A DNA stretch of 23,312 nucleotides from Coprinopsis marcescibilis. Taxonomy: Eukaryota; Basidiomycota; Agaricomycetes; Agaricales; Psathyrellaceae. Positions 1 to 11,629 of this stretch are shown here, piece by piece. The position numbers were made by a program, and so were the translations under genes. The stretch lies in assembly GCA_004369085.1 (NCBI GenBank), contig ML210474.1, positions 1-23,312 on the forward strand. The letters run 5' to 3'. The notes beneath the pieces were generated by a model, which saw only the letters and a list, made by a program, of their open reading frames with translations, had not been told where the DNA came from and did not search any database. Positions within the stretch are counted from its first letter, which is position 1. The number at the start of each line of letters is the position of its first letter.

Positions 1-1
1 T

Positions 2-154
2 AAGCAGCACACTTGCCGCCGAGTTTGCCAAGAGTTAGGCTTCCCCGTTCTCGCACTTGCTGCTTCTGATGGTGGAAACGACTCTGACTCAAGTGGTGAC
101 GAAGACAGCGATGCTGCCCAGGGACTTGGAGGTGACGACGTTGGCCTGGACTGA
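2..154 (+). CDS. C-terminal end of an unidentified acidic-tailed protein (5' partial)
   Basis: An open frame enters from the left edge and ends at TGA 152-154, giving 50 residues. The last part is rich in Asp, Ser and Gly (GNDSDSSGDEDSD) and ends GGDDVGLD, like the acidic tail of a nuclear or ribosome-associated protein. No family can be named from so little. After the stop, an AT-rich stretch (about 190-240) is compatible with a 3' UTR. An acceptor-like pyrimidine tract ending in CAG at about 157-175 leaves open that the last exon is annotated wrongly. The gene converges on the short F-box gene ending at 307. The frame and its composition are seen; that it is a real terminal exon is inferred. 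Confidence 0.4.
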   Translation, partial: KQHTCRRVCQELGFPVLALAASDGGNDSDSSGDEDSDAAQGLGGDDVGLD

Positions 155-306
155 GTCTTCCTCTGCCTTTCCGCAGCCACTTGGCACTAGACTTTTCTTA
201 AATTTCACGTTTTTTCGCAAAATAATTTATAAATGTCACCCGGCTTTGCGTGAGGATTTCCGAGTACTTTCCACCCCCACTCACCCTATTTCTACTACTT
301 ACACTA

Positions 307-962
307 CTATCTATGCGACCCTAACAGTACTATCTCCGGTGGCAAAGTGTGGCTGTGGCTGATGGGAGTTGCTCGCGCGCGAAATTTCATCCACGACGCT
401 CCCGTCAACCGTAGACAGAGAGTCTCCAGCTTCGTCTGTCGAGATATAAGTCCTGCCAGTGCTTTCAATAAAGCAACAGCCGGGTCAGAGCTTGACCATA
501 AGTGCTGATCACCGACACCCGTGACGTGCAGGTAATCCAACGAGTCTTGAAGGTTATGAAGGACAGAGGGAAGGTGAGGATCTTTTAATATCCAGGAATT
601 AACTTCGTAAGGACCTGATGGACGTTTGACGATGAAAAGTCTCCTGACATGAGGTCCAATGTGGGGCGAGGATTGTAGGAGTCGACAGAATCTTTCTGGC
701 AAGGAAGGCACATTGCCGGAGTATTTATCGTAGAGGGTTATCGACGAGAACAGCTTTCTCTGGCAGATTCGACCAAATGTCGAACAAACCAAGGAACATG
801 CTCTAAGGACTTGGTGGTCGACGGGCTCAAGAATCTGATCCAGGATCTCTACTGGCAGACTAGGTCGATCCGGATGTATCACTGGTGTAGAGACTTTGAG
901 TTCAGTTTCAATCTATTCTTTTCAAGTGGAAGTAGCTTACAGTTGAGGTTTGTCGAGTGCAT
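307..962 (-). CDS. short F-box protein (two exons, C-terminally truncated form)
   Basis: The long frame alone has no ATG, only a GTG at 882. A 59-nt intron (882-940, donor GTAAGC, acceptor CACCAG) joins it in phase to a 22-nt first exon at 941-962, so the protein starts MHSTNLNLIHPDRPSLPVEI and is 198 aa. Residues about 14-60 form an F-box: LPVEILDQI, then an RACSLVCSTF core, then RKLFSSITLY. This is the usual agaricomycete pattern that binds Skp1 in SCF ubiquitin ligases. Typical relatives are 400-550 aa with leucine-rich repeats after the F-box; here the frame stops at 307-309 just as such repeats would start, so substrate binding may be lost or altered. It is divergent to the larger F-box gene at 1210. 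It may be a functional small F-box protein or a decaying copy. Confidence 0.6.
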
Positions 963-1209
963 ATTTATTGTTTAACATAAGCTCAGGCTCGCGCAATGCC
1001 CGACTTGTGATCTGGTTTAGGGCAGGTCTACGCAACATCATTCGACACAAACGTAACTTCTACTACCTCGGACTCGTTCTCACCATCCCCAGACCTTTCG
1101 CTTCCTCATAAAATTGACTACCACTTTACATTCCAGCAGATCGACTGTTATCTAAGGAATCGTTAGGCCAGCTACTGAGAGTAAGGTAGCCTCTTCCATA
1201 ACGCCTCTG
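963..1209. promoter_or_regulatory. shared intergenic region between divergent F-box genes
   Basis: These 247 bp separate the start codons of two F-box genes that point away from each other, so both promoters must lie here or overlap the genes. An AT-rich run at about 961-975 lies next to the short gene. No clear TATA box is seen for the + strand gene. The layout is seen; any co-regulation is inferred. Confidence 0.4.
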
Positions 1210-2877
1210 ATGTCGAACGTCTCAAGGAAATTCGAAGGTCTTCCGGACGAGCTTTGGGCGCATATTGTGTCGTACCCTGACCTCCTGGAGCCCAGAGAAA
1301 CGTTACTCAACCTAGCAACTACCTCTCGACAACTATATCGCATATCTCTACTGGCATACTTGAAGCACTTGGGCAATCCCCTACCTCATGCAAGGCTGTC
1401 GATCCAGCTGTCGAGAGCCAATGTAAACACAGGGGGAGGGGCTCATCCGTGGGTGCAGCTCACATGCGACGCACTTACGGCCCTACGCTTGCCCTACCTC
1501 ATAACCCACACAGCCGAGCTGGTGTGCACCTTTCCCAAGGCAGGCTCCATCGTCCACCCCTGCAACCGGCTCATAGCGGCGCTTGACCAGTTCGACGCCG
1601 TAGAAGATGTAAAACTCGACTTTAATGGCAATAAAGACACACAAGGTGGAAGCAGTATGGCAGAGTGGTCGGATACCCTCAGTCGACTGCTAAACACCTT
1701 GCTGGAGAAGGGGTGCAAAGAACTGGAGATCTCAGGATTGACCGAGATCGTTAAGGACTATGTCCACATTCCGCGGCCCGCCCCTACACCACCCCGTTGG
1801 ACAGTGCCAAATCCCACCGTCTTACCGCCTGACGAAGCCATTTTGCAAGGACCCGAGTGGCGGTTTGAAAGGGTGTCGTCTTCACCACACATTATCGCGA
1901 CGCTCTCCCCCCTTGCCCGCCAACGAACCCGGCTCCAGTGCCTCTCCGTCAATTTGTCCCCTGTGTTGGCCCAACCTCCACTGCTGCAATGGCTTTACAG
2001 TGCCCTACTCGCGTCTTCGCGCGCTGGAACGTTCAAGGCCCTCAAAATAGAACATTTTGTCCTTACATCCGACATATGCCCCTGGTCCAGGTTCAGCACA
2101 TTTATCGCACAGGCCGTAGGCAAAAACAGCAACCAGCAGTTGGAAGCACTGGAATTGCATCGTATCGGATCTTCAACTCGGGTCGACTTCGTTGCTTGGT
2201 TGGAAGAGTTTCCGTTCTTGAAGCGACTAGCACTCCTCAAGATCCACCTTCCATCAGCACTAGACAGTCAAGGATGGCCCGAGGGGCGACCACCTCCATA
2301 TCTGAAACACCTCGAGCAACTGGTCCTGACGATGAGCTGGTTCAACCACATGTGGGCTGCGAAGGATTTACAAACCCGGTTCCCAAAGTTGCAGGAGTTG
2401 ACGGTGTTGTTCGAACAGCAAAGAGGGTTTACTACTCAAATAGGTGATGGCACAGTTCGGGAACAGTTCCAGTGGCTATCCAAACAGTACAAGCAAGGTA
2501 TTGAAGGAAAGAGGTTCCTTCCCTACAGGGTCACTCTGAAATTCACATTCGACGCAACTACGATTGCATGTTTCCACGACGCTCCGACATATATCGGTGG
2601 TTGGTTTGATTGTGTGGAGAAAGTGGTATTGGCAGTTACAACCGAGGCGTTCGATCAAGAGCAGCTAGTTGTTGGGTCGGGGTCCGTGGTGGGACAGGCG
2701 TTGAGCATGTTCAAGAACTTGCAGAGCTTGAGTATTACGTCTACATCGGAATTGGCGAGGGGAGGTGCGAGGACCTTGGCTGACCACCTTGCCGCTCGGA
2801 AGACAAAGCTGCACTTGACGCATTTCGAGGTTGATGGGGAAATCAGGGCATGGGGCAGGAAGACCGACGACAAGTGA
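1210..2877 (+). CDS. F-box protein with leucine-rich C-terminal region
   Basis: A single uninterrupted frame of 555 aa starts at ATG 1210. Residues about 8-55 match an F-box-like domain: FEGLPDELWAHIVSYPDLL, then LLNLATTSRQLYRISLLAYL. The rest is Leu-rich with repeated short Leu/Trp patterns (about residues 240-540), as in the degenerate leucine-rich repeats of basidiomycete F-box proteins. By family knowledge the F-box docks to Skp1 of an SCF E3 ligase and the C-terminal part binds the substrate; the substrate cannot be told from sequence. It lacks introns, unlike most genes around it. It converges on the ING-family gene, with about 214 bp between the two stop codons. Confidence 0.75.
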   Translation: MSNVSRKFEGLPDELWAHIVSYPDLLEPRETLLNLATTSRQLYRISLLAYLKHLGNPLPHARLSIQLSRANVNTGGGAHPWVQLTCDALTALRLPYLITHTAELVCTFPKAGSIVHPCNRLIAALDQFDAVEDVKLDFNGNKDTQGGSSMAEWSDTLSRLLNTLLEKGCKELEISGLTEIVKDYVHIPRPAPTPPRWTVPNPTVLPPDEAILQGPEWRFERVSSSPHIIATLSPLARQRTRLQCLSVNLSPVLAQPPLLQWLYSALLASSRAGTFKALKIEHFVLTSDICPWSRFSTFIAQAVGKNSNQQLEALELHRIGSSTRVDFVAWLEEFPFLKRLALLKIHLPSALDSQGWPEGRPPPYLKHLEQLVLTMSWFNHMWAAKDLQTRFPKLQELTVLFEQQRGFTTQIGDGTVREQFQWLSKQYKQGIEGKRFLPYRVTLKFTFDATTIACFHDAPTYIGGWFDCVEKVVLAVTTEAFDQEQLVVGSGSVVGQALSMFKNLQSLSITSTSELARGGARTLADHLAARKTKLHLTHFEVDGEIRAWGRKTDDK

Positions 2878-3091
2878 TACAGTAGCCCTACCCTTATATA
2901 TATCCAACACCAAAGGATCCCGGGGCAATCACCTCCAATCGACCAAAAAGAATTTATGTGCATTATACATTACATTATTTGGATGATGGAACACCAAGAA
3001 CCAGTGAGAGAATGACCAATGATGATAGAAGATATAGAACAAAAGATGTATGTCAAAGAATGAGAAAATGAAACCAGGGACAAGATATATG

Positions 3092-4619
3092 CTATGCCTT
3101 TGCAGCGGCCCGTCCTCCTGCAGCTCTCCGCTTTCCACCACGTCCTGCGCGCTTCGCGTTCCGTTTCGACTTGCAGTCATCACAATACCACTTCCCGCTT
3201 GGCGGAGCGCTAAGGCCCGTGCAAGCCAAATGGAACTGAATAAGGTTATGACATTAGCGCTTGATAGTGGGCAGGATATTAAAAGACGTACCCATTCCCG
3301 TTCACAAGTCTCCTCGTCGCACGCAATCATCTCACCATAACTGACACCGTTGCAGAAACAATATCTGGTATCATCAGCCTCGCCATCAACATCAGTGCCA
3401 TCCATGATCCCATTGTCAGTGGCGAGCGGGGTCACAGTGCCGGCGACGATGTGTGCGCTTGCAGCTGCGTTTCTTGATACAGGCATTCCGGGACCCTCCA
3501 ACGGCTGGCCGTTCGTAGGATTCCAATTCTGGAGGTGCGAAATGTTGTGGATGTCGTACGCCTGCAGGAGATGTGTGTGAACGCCGTTTGCATATTGACC
3601 TATATGGTTGTTTGCTGCATTGGCTATCGCATAGGCATCGCGACGGGACCCATTCTGCTGCACGCCGGCGTAGTTGGCGTTTGCGTTTGCTGCGTAGGTG
3701 GGGTTGTATTCATTGGCGAGGGGGGTTTGGTTGCGGTTGCTGGCAGCGGCCCCGGCTCTTGATCGTTTTCCGCCTCCTGCATTGCTATTGCCCGCTCTCG
3801 AGTTACTTGCGCCTGATTTAGCGTTCTGAGATACTTGTCGGGTGATGTTGTTGGCTGAGAGCACTGATTCGGTTGGTGATCCTGCACGTTCGTTAGACCT
3901 AGAACAAGCGGGGTCCGTTAGCACAACACTAGAGTGAAACCACGAAAAAATACACACTTTTTGACCCGGTTGTTGACTCTTCCCCTGCCTGTAGTTTCTA
4001 CTTTCTCCTTGCGAGGCGATTTATTCTGGCCAACGTCGATTTCTTCGTCTCGAATGATACGCTTCCGCTTCACAGGGCTTGGCTCAGCATTGTTGCTGGC
4101 TGCAGTAAGCAACGAGCCCATGACGTTCCTCCGTCTCCTCCCATGTTCAAACGTATGCACTGGCATGAAGGACTGTGCCGAGACATGAGGATAGACCGTC
4201 TTCCTATTCAAAACATTGGCGTCGAACCCAGGCAGGTGTTCAGCGAGACTTCGGAGATGAGTGGCATGTCCCTTGAGGTTGTCGGCGGCCTGGCAAGCAA
4301 CGCGAATCTTGTCCTCTCCTCCGAGCTTGAGCCGGCTGGCTTCTTCTGAGATCTCAGTGAGCAGCCAGAGTTTGTCCTCCTTGCTTGCCCTGTTCTCCTC
4401 GATCATGCCAATGAGTGTGTGGACTTTGGACGTTATTGAGGTCATGCTGGATGACAGGACGCCGTCGATCTCGCGGAGGTCGGCGAAATTTCTTGAGAGG
4501 TCTATTGGAAGGGAGTCGAGGGTGTGTGTGTATTCTGAGAGGAGCAGGAGGGAGTAGGCGGTGGATAGCTGCTCTTCTGGGGTGACTGGGATGGCCCCTT
4601 GGGGTCTTGCGAGCGACAT
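3092..4619 (-). CDS. ING-family PHD-finger protein (chromatin reader)
   Basis: Three exons, 4619-3958, 3898-3292 and 3235-3092, with GT-AG introns of 59 and 56 nt in matching phase, give 470 aa starting MSLARPQG. Residues about 17-110 are an ING N-terminal helical domain (YSLLLLSEYTHTLDSLP ...). A long Asn/Ala/Gly-rich linker (about 220-390) follows. The C-terminal PHD finger has the full C4HC3 set: C401, C403, C414, C419, H425, C428, C441, C444. Its VSYGEMIACD and CEREW segments carry the Tyr, Met and Trp positions that read H3K4me3 in ING proteins. The intron lies right after Trp423. The tail is very basic (KRAGRGGKRR). By family it belongs to histone acetyltransferase or deacetylase complexes in the nucleus (Yng1, Yng2 or Pho23 type; which one is not decided). 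Confidence 0.88.
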
Positions 4620-5281
4620 GGTGTGATACTGGCTCGTTGTCGGCGTCAAATAATGCGAGAATCGGGGAGGAAGGGTGGTGGAGGACGTCGAGGATGATGA
4701 CGACCGGCTGAACGACGACAGGACGAGCGCTCTCGCTCTTTCTCTGCCCCTGCCCATTTGGACCTGCCTGCCAAAAACGCAAAAACATCCGAACGGCCCG
4801 ACACAGATCGTCATGTGATCGATCCGTGCGAATGACGTCGAGACGCGCTCCCATCTACTGCCAATTGATTTCCCGCACGCGTCGACTTAGGGGCTCAATG
4901 CTATTCGTGGACTGTTGATACAATTTGTTCATTTCTAACCCAGTAACGGGCACTCGGTAATACAGGAAGATAATGATACAGTTGGTAATGTTGCAGGTTC
5001 TATGGCACAATGCGATGAAGAAATGATGGGAGAGACGGTACTACCTAATGATAATGTTAGGAGAAAGTATGCAAGAGACCGTAATGAGTGGGCTTGAGTG
5101 GCGAGGTAGCAAAACACGGCGAGAGAGAGAGGAAATACGTTGTCCTCATTAGTTTTGCATTCGTTGATGCTTGAAGATGTCAGGTCAGGGCCAGAGATGG
5201 TTGGCGTCAATGAGTGTGATGTGTGTGTTGAATCCGGGAACGGCGATGGTAACGACCATTAAACAGAGTTGATGCGCCTTT
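4620..5281. other. intergenic stretch upstream of the ING gene
   Basis: No convincing gene is seen. The part next to 4620 must hold the ING promoter and leader; the part next to 5281 holds the 3' UTR of the small minus-strand gene. The minus-strand frames here (for example 4354-4854 and 4935-5210) lack homology-like motifs and overlap the ING exon or the UTR. Confidence 0.4.
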
Positions 5282-5485
5282 TTAAGGCCAAACGAGCTTG
5301 CGGAAGACGCTCTTGACAGAGTGAGGCTTCTGACCCTTGGACTGGTGCGAAGATACCGAGCCAAACGCGGACGAAAACAAGCTGTGGTTGTCTCGCGGAT
5401 TTTGGTTGCCAAACATCGAGAAGGCGTTGGGACCAGTAGTTGCAGAAGGGAAGAATCCAAAGGTTGGTGATCCAGGTGGAGACAT
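5282..5485 (-). CDS. small protein of 67 aa, unknown function
   Basis: An intronless frame begins MSPPGSPTFGFFPSA and ends VFRKLVWP. It is rich in Ser, Phe, Pro and Gly, with no signal peptide and no membrane segment. Evidence that it is real: the ATG lies in a CGACATGTC context after a pyrimidine-rich leader, and a TTTAAA box sits about 52 nt upstream of the ATG (5537-5542) followed by a CT-rich stretch, the usual layout of short, strongly expressed fungal genes. I do not recognise the family. It could be a lineage-specific small cytosolic protein. The alternative is a chance frame inside a transcript, though the core-promoter layout argues against that. Confidence 0.5.
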   Translation of the reverse strand: MSPPGSPTFGFFPSATTGPNAFSMFGNQNPRDNHSLFSSAFGSVSSHQSKGQKPHSVKSVFRKLVWP

Positions 5486-5533
5486 GTCGAGTTCGAATTG
5501 GTTGTAGTGAAAAGACAGAGTGGTGGGGACAGT

Positions 5534-5543
5534 GCTTTTAAAC
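5534..5543 (-). promoter_or_regulatory. TATA-like core promoter (TTTAAA) of the 67-aa gene
   Basis: On the minus strand GTTTAAAAGC is followed after roughly 15-30 nt by a CT-rich stretch (CTCTGTCTTTTCACTAC), a common fungal transcription start context. The ATG comes about 50 nt after the box. Confidence 0.4.
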
Positions 5544-6556
5544 GATTTGACCTTGAATCAATCAAGATAAGGCCTCGAGGTGTGTTTACAATGGGCGAGT
5601 CAACGAGATCGCAGGCAGTGTCCGAGTACACGATGCAGCACGTTTCAGACTGAAGACGCGTTGAAACTCTTAATTAGTCTGCGTTGCACATCACGGCAAG
5701 GTAGGTAACGTACACAGTGTAGGCGCCAATGTATCCACAGAATTTGTGGGAAGATGGAGCCTCTCAGAAGTAGCCAACAAAGGGGTGATGGTAAAGAAAG
5801 TCATCCCATTGTCCCAGGGGTTATATAGCTGGGATTTCGCCCTCGCAGAACAGGACCGAGCAGGAGAACAAGGTCGCGCCCAATTTTAGGAACTTGCTTG
5901 TCCGCATAAGGGAATCTTCCCTTGGCATATGGGCGCCATCAGCCCATCAGTCATGCGCGCCCAAATCCGGGAGAATCCCCTTTAGGCGTCAAAGGGAAAC
6001 ACAGATTCGGAAAACATTCCCATCCCAACGAGTTGACAGATTGACAGAGGCTCGGAATTCGCCATAGAAAGGTTGATATAGAAAGCCTTTGAAAGTTACC
6101 AGGAACAGTGTCGGGACCTCGTCCTTGTACTCTTCTGGTTGCGAGGCCCATGATGTCCGTTCCGATTATTTGCTTTCAGCCCGCATGAAGTATCCCAATG
6201 AACTTTGGCGCTTCCCCCGATGTTTGGGGAACGGACGATACAGCCCCTGGATTTTTTCAGAAATGCCAACACCCGGTCGTCGCTGTTGATGCTTAAGGTA
6301 CGTAGTGCATACAGAACTCACCAATTTACGAACGTCGTTCTTGCTACTGCAAGAACAAGCCAACGCTCAAGCTACAAGCTACAATGCATAATGTCTTGTT
6401 TCCAGAGAGTCGCTGACGCCCTGAAGCATGCTGTTGAATTTCGAAAATTTTGACGTTGACACTGGGCGTCCTTATCGATTTACCTCACTTGGATACCTTG
6501 CTCGAAACAAATCCTTGCTTGAAGGTCGCCACCAGGAAGAAGAACCAAAAACCAAG

Positions 6557-6571
6557 ACGCGTTGACGCGTC
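6557..6571. promoter_or_regulatory. paired ACGCGT boxes (MCB-like)
   Basis: ACGCGT occurs at 6557-6562 and again inside the palindrome GACGCGTC at 6564-6571. In yeast and other fungi ACGCGT is the MluI cell-cycle box bound by MBF. No gene start is recognised nearby, so a role here is only a possibility. Confidence 0.2.
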
Positions 6572-7494
6572 GACAGACAGTTGTCAGATATTAGTTTGTA
6601 TCACGGTCGGCACGAGGGTCGTGATTAGTACCGGCCTAGGGTGGACCTTGCCATCGCAATCTATTCCTTGTATTTTAAAGAAGCACACCATCCTGCCTGG
6701 CATAAGAACCACGCGTCGCACATCTTGGCCAAACCCCGACGGGGCTTGTTGCTGGAGTACTTGTGAAATGGTCGATAGTCAACTAGTCATCTAGTCACCG
6801 TCGCCCGCGCCAACATTTGTGTATCCCATGACAAGCACTTCGTCACTTCCTGTTCATGAAGCCCTGAGCCCTGATCAACACAGCCTACTAACCTTCATAT
6901 CAGACAACTTGTCTGTGAGAAACCACGATCGTTGCCCTGTGAAGCCAAAAGGATCTCCTTTCTATTTCTATGATAAAGCACTGCGAACAGGTATCACATC
7001 CGTTAGTAGTAAGTATAATATTAGTCTCAAAAAGACCCGTCTTAACGATGATATCACACCGACATCCAACCTTAATCCAACCTCACAACGTCTTTGGAAA
7101 GCGTCGTTGAAGACGCTCAGTGAATAGGTTAACATCCAACCAATCACAAGTTTCCACCACTCCACACCCAGGTAGCGATGCCACCCACACAAATCTCCCC
7201 TTTCCCTGTCCCACACCAAGACGACCCCTCGTACACATCCGATGCTTGCAACATCCATTCACATGACACCATGACACCCATGACGCGAGACGATTGAGCG
7301 CACCCTCTTCTTCAGAACTTGAAAACCTAATGACGGTGATGATGTTCGAGAATTAGTAAAACGACGTCATGGGAAAAAAAACACCGCGAAAAAGGCGAGA
7401 TCAAATTCATTTAGCAAGTAACGTGGGGTCGGGTGCAGAAATTTGCATCTGGACAGCCTGTTGGCGCCGGAAAGAAGTGTTCGGAGGCAGGGTT

Positions 7495-9033
7495 TCATAT
7501 TCGAACAGGTACAGCCTTTCCTGAAACCTCTAACCAAGGCCGGAAAGAAAACCGGACAGAATTTCGCGGAAATGCGCGAGTCCGCATCCCGAAGTTCGTA
7601 GAAAGAAAATAGGGCATAAAGGGATAGAAAAGCGGGAAACGTACTTGTCCCTCAGTGTATCCGAGCTCCTTGAGGACACCGCCAATTTCACCCTGCTTGT
7701 AGCCAGCCTTCTTACCAGCAAGGGCGGCGACCTGTCCGGGAGGACCTGGAAGACAAAAGGTTGGTCGCAGGAAGGACGAGAACTTGAACAGACGGAACAC
7801 ATACCGCAAATGAACACCTTAACCTTATCCCCCAACGAAGCGGGAGCGACGTGTTCTTTAATCAGGTCAGCGTTGATGTACCCAGTGGGACCTATGTAAA
7901 AAGATCATCGCAATACCAAGTAGAGATGTCGTCAATATTGGTGATTCTGGCCGGAAAGCATCCGAAGGAAGGAAACTAACCTTTCCAGCCTTCACTGGCC
8001 TTGTCGAGAATGTAGACGACATCAAGGGTTTTGGGGTACTTCTTTGCGAGGGCATCGAGTTCTTCGCGTAAGAGGATGTCCTGTTCAGTGACGTTGGCGA
8101 AAAGAAGTTTGAACTTGGTCTTGTTGTTCTTGTCGGCAAGTGCGTGATTTATAACCTGGTACAATGGGGTACTGAGTAACAATTAGCTGGTATGAGTCGT
8201 TGTAATTGATGATATTGAAGGAAGACACCCACATTCCACTGCCACCACCAATGAGGGCGACTTCTTCGAATTCGTTGGCTGAATGGGTAAGACATGAGGT
8301 CCACGAAGTTGCCTGGTGATATATTTAAATACCTTTATAAGGGAATTTGGTGATAGGGCCCTTGATTGCGAGGGTATCGCCTTCCTGTGGCACGAACGGC
8401 TTAAGATTTTGTGGAGACAGAAGTTGTGCGGAGAACCAACCTTGAGCCCATGAATGTATTTCGAAGCTTTGCCTTCCTCGTACTTTTTAACGAGAAGGGT
8501 CAAGACGCCCTTTTCATCAGGTTTGGAAATGGCGGTGTATGGTCGGATGATGGGTTTGCCTTTGGCATCGACCAAAGCATCTGGGTCCGAGCTCTTTATA
8601 ACCAGGCAAGAAGCAACGGGAGCCAAAGAAGCGTCGTTATTGGGCAGTTCAAAGACGAACCTTGAAGATTAGAAATAGTATAAGTAAACAAGGTTCATAG
8701 GGTGAAGCAGGAAACGCGCACTTGGAAGTGTTGTGGTTGTAAGGAATGACCTTCTTCAACTTGAAGTTGACGAAGTTCTCGGGGTCGAGGGGGCTTTTCT
8801 CCTGCTTGGGTGCGTTGCGTTGCGAGAATTCGATGTATGCATATCCTGCCGCACCGGCTACACCTACTCCGAGAAGGTAGAATGGGAGGTTCGAGGACTT
8901 TTTTGCAGCTTCGGGTGCAGTCGAGTACCTCCTGCAACCAGAAATCTAAAAAAGCTGTATGACTAGCTGTAGCCTGGTATGATTATTCTGTACTCACAAC
9001 GGAGCGAGCAGCAGAGACTCTAATGAAGGACAT
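7495..9033 (-). CDS. MCR1: NADH-cytochrome b5 reductase, mitochondrial (Mcr1 type)
   Basis: Eight exons are clear: 9033-8998, 8945-8722, 8660-8441, 8384-8333, 8278-8233, 8171-7981, 7891-7805 and 7745-7645; they join in phase to 319 aa. Residues 1-20 are a basic mitochondrial presequence (MSFIRVSAARS ... CRRYS), and about 33-50 a membrane segment. The FAD site RPYT is at 126-129, GPITKFPYK at about 170, the NADH site GGGSGITP at 188-195 and CGPPG at 285-289. It is a flavoprotein that passes electrons from NADH to cytochrome b5, or to other acceptors at the mitochondrial outer membrane or intermembrane space. The family usually ends shortly after GYTE.Q. Here the ninth exon is uncertain: an acceptor at 7528 gives a 10-residue tail ending at 7495; acceptors at 7530 or 7521 give a tail running to 7407. 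Yeast Mcr1 is about 300 aa. It is divergent to the MAP kinase gene. Confidence 0.9.
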
Positions 9034-9796
9034 GATGGAAGTTAGCAAGCAAGAGTGTTACGGAAATGCTGACCACTGTCAGTCGTATTTGCGCGTCGGT
9101 CAAGCTCGGACCGGCTGCAAGGCAGATGTTGCAATAATTCGATATTTGTCTTGAATGTATAACGCGTTCGCTGGATTCTTCCAGAGCTAGATACATTTCT
9201 TCAATGGTCCTAAGCTTAGCTGCTAGCACAGAACTAGACTCGAAGTATGTGAACCTCAAAAAGTACTCCGAAGCTGTTCGACTGCCGCCGGACTCTGTCA
9301 CGGTGTTGTTGGTGATTCTCTGGATTCTTTGATATTTGATGAAACCCATGATTGAAACGTGCAACCGACCTCCATGTGAAGGGAACGAGGAGGCGGTGGT
9401 CTCCGGACCCCAAATATTAAGTTTTCAATGTCAAATGACAAACAATGTCGTCATAGCCAACTCAATCGCTGAGCAAAATCCATGAAACTCTGAAAATATT
9501 CTCTCGGATAGTCCTAACCCACTAAATATTAGATATACTGCTGAAATGGATCAGAAGACCCTTAGACCTCGCAGTGGTATCTCTAAATGTTGAAAAGGAA
9601 TAATAAAAAGTCAAAGGCTTGGACCAATTACGATGACAGTGCTATTTGGAGACGATAAACACCGAGCCAAATCCTTCAAAAGGCCTTGCCTGTTTCTATA
9701 ACTTCACCCTTAGTCCGCCCAAGTTTTTGCTCTTGTGTGGGACTCCGTCTTCCTCCACGACAAATCCATATCTCTCTACTCTTATACATCTAGATT
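9034..9796. promoter_or_regulatory. shared region between divergent MCR1-like and HOG1-like genes
   Basis: These 763 bp hold the promoters of both genes. A CCAAT box is at 9624-9628, about 170 nt before the kinase ATG. A short upstream frame starts at ATG 9633 and ends well before the kinase start; whether it is in the leader is unknown. The minus-strand frame at 9020-9364 shows no domain and was not called. Confidence 0.35.

Positions 9797-11629
<1,833 letters not shown>

Larger units (their letters stand above)
5486..7494. other. gene-poor stretch of about 2 kb
   Basis: No exon set with family motifs was found on either strand. The longer frames (6450-6794 and 6819-7127 on +) have no recognisable domain, and the second opens at a GTG, with its first ATG at 6828. 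A TATATA run lies at about 5822-5828. Two ACGCGT boxes lie at 6557-6562 and 6565-6570. A small inverted repeat (AGCGTC, loop, GACGCT) lies near 7099-7116. This may be decayed mobile DNA or regulatory space, but no terminal repeats or transposase remains were recognised. Confidence 0.4.

Noticed and set aside
880..882. Start of the short F-box gene at a GTG codon
   Set aside because: Non-ATG starts are rare in fungi, and a short upstream exon with ATG and proper splice sites fits the phase.
3050..3887. Several plus-strand and minus-strand frames across the ING C-terminal exons
   Set aside because: They are antisense or out-of-frame to the PHD exon, which has a full zinc-ligand set.
4354..4854. 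Minus-strand frame of 166 codons overlapping the ING start
   Set aside because: It is a shifted frame over the ING first exon and leader, with skewed Arg/His/Pro composition and no motif.
6450..7127. Two plus-strand frames (114 and 102 codons) as possible genes
   Set aside because: No domain, no convincing splice partners, and the second opens at a GTG; kept only as part of the gene-poor stretch.
8385..8440. A 41-nt intron (acceptor at 8400) in the cytochrome b5 reductase gene
   Set aside because: The next acceptor (GCCACAG, AG at 8385-8386) gives a normal 56-nt intron and the family-like LKEGDTLAIKGP; the shorter intron would insert unlikely residues.
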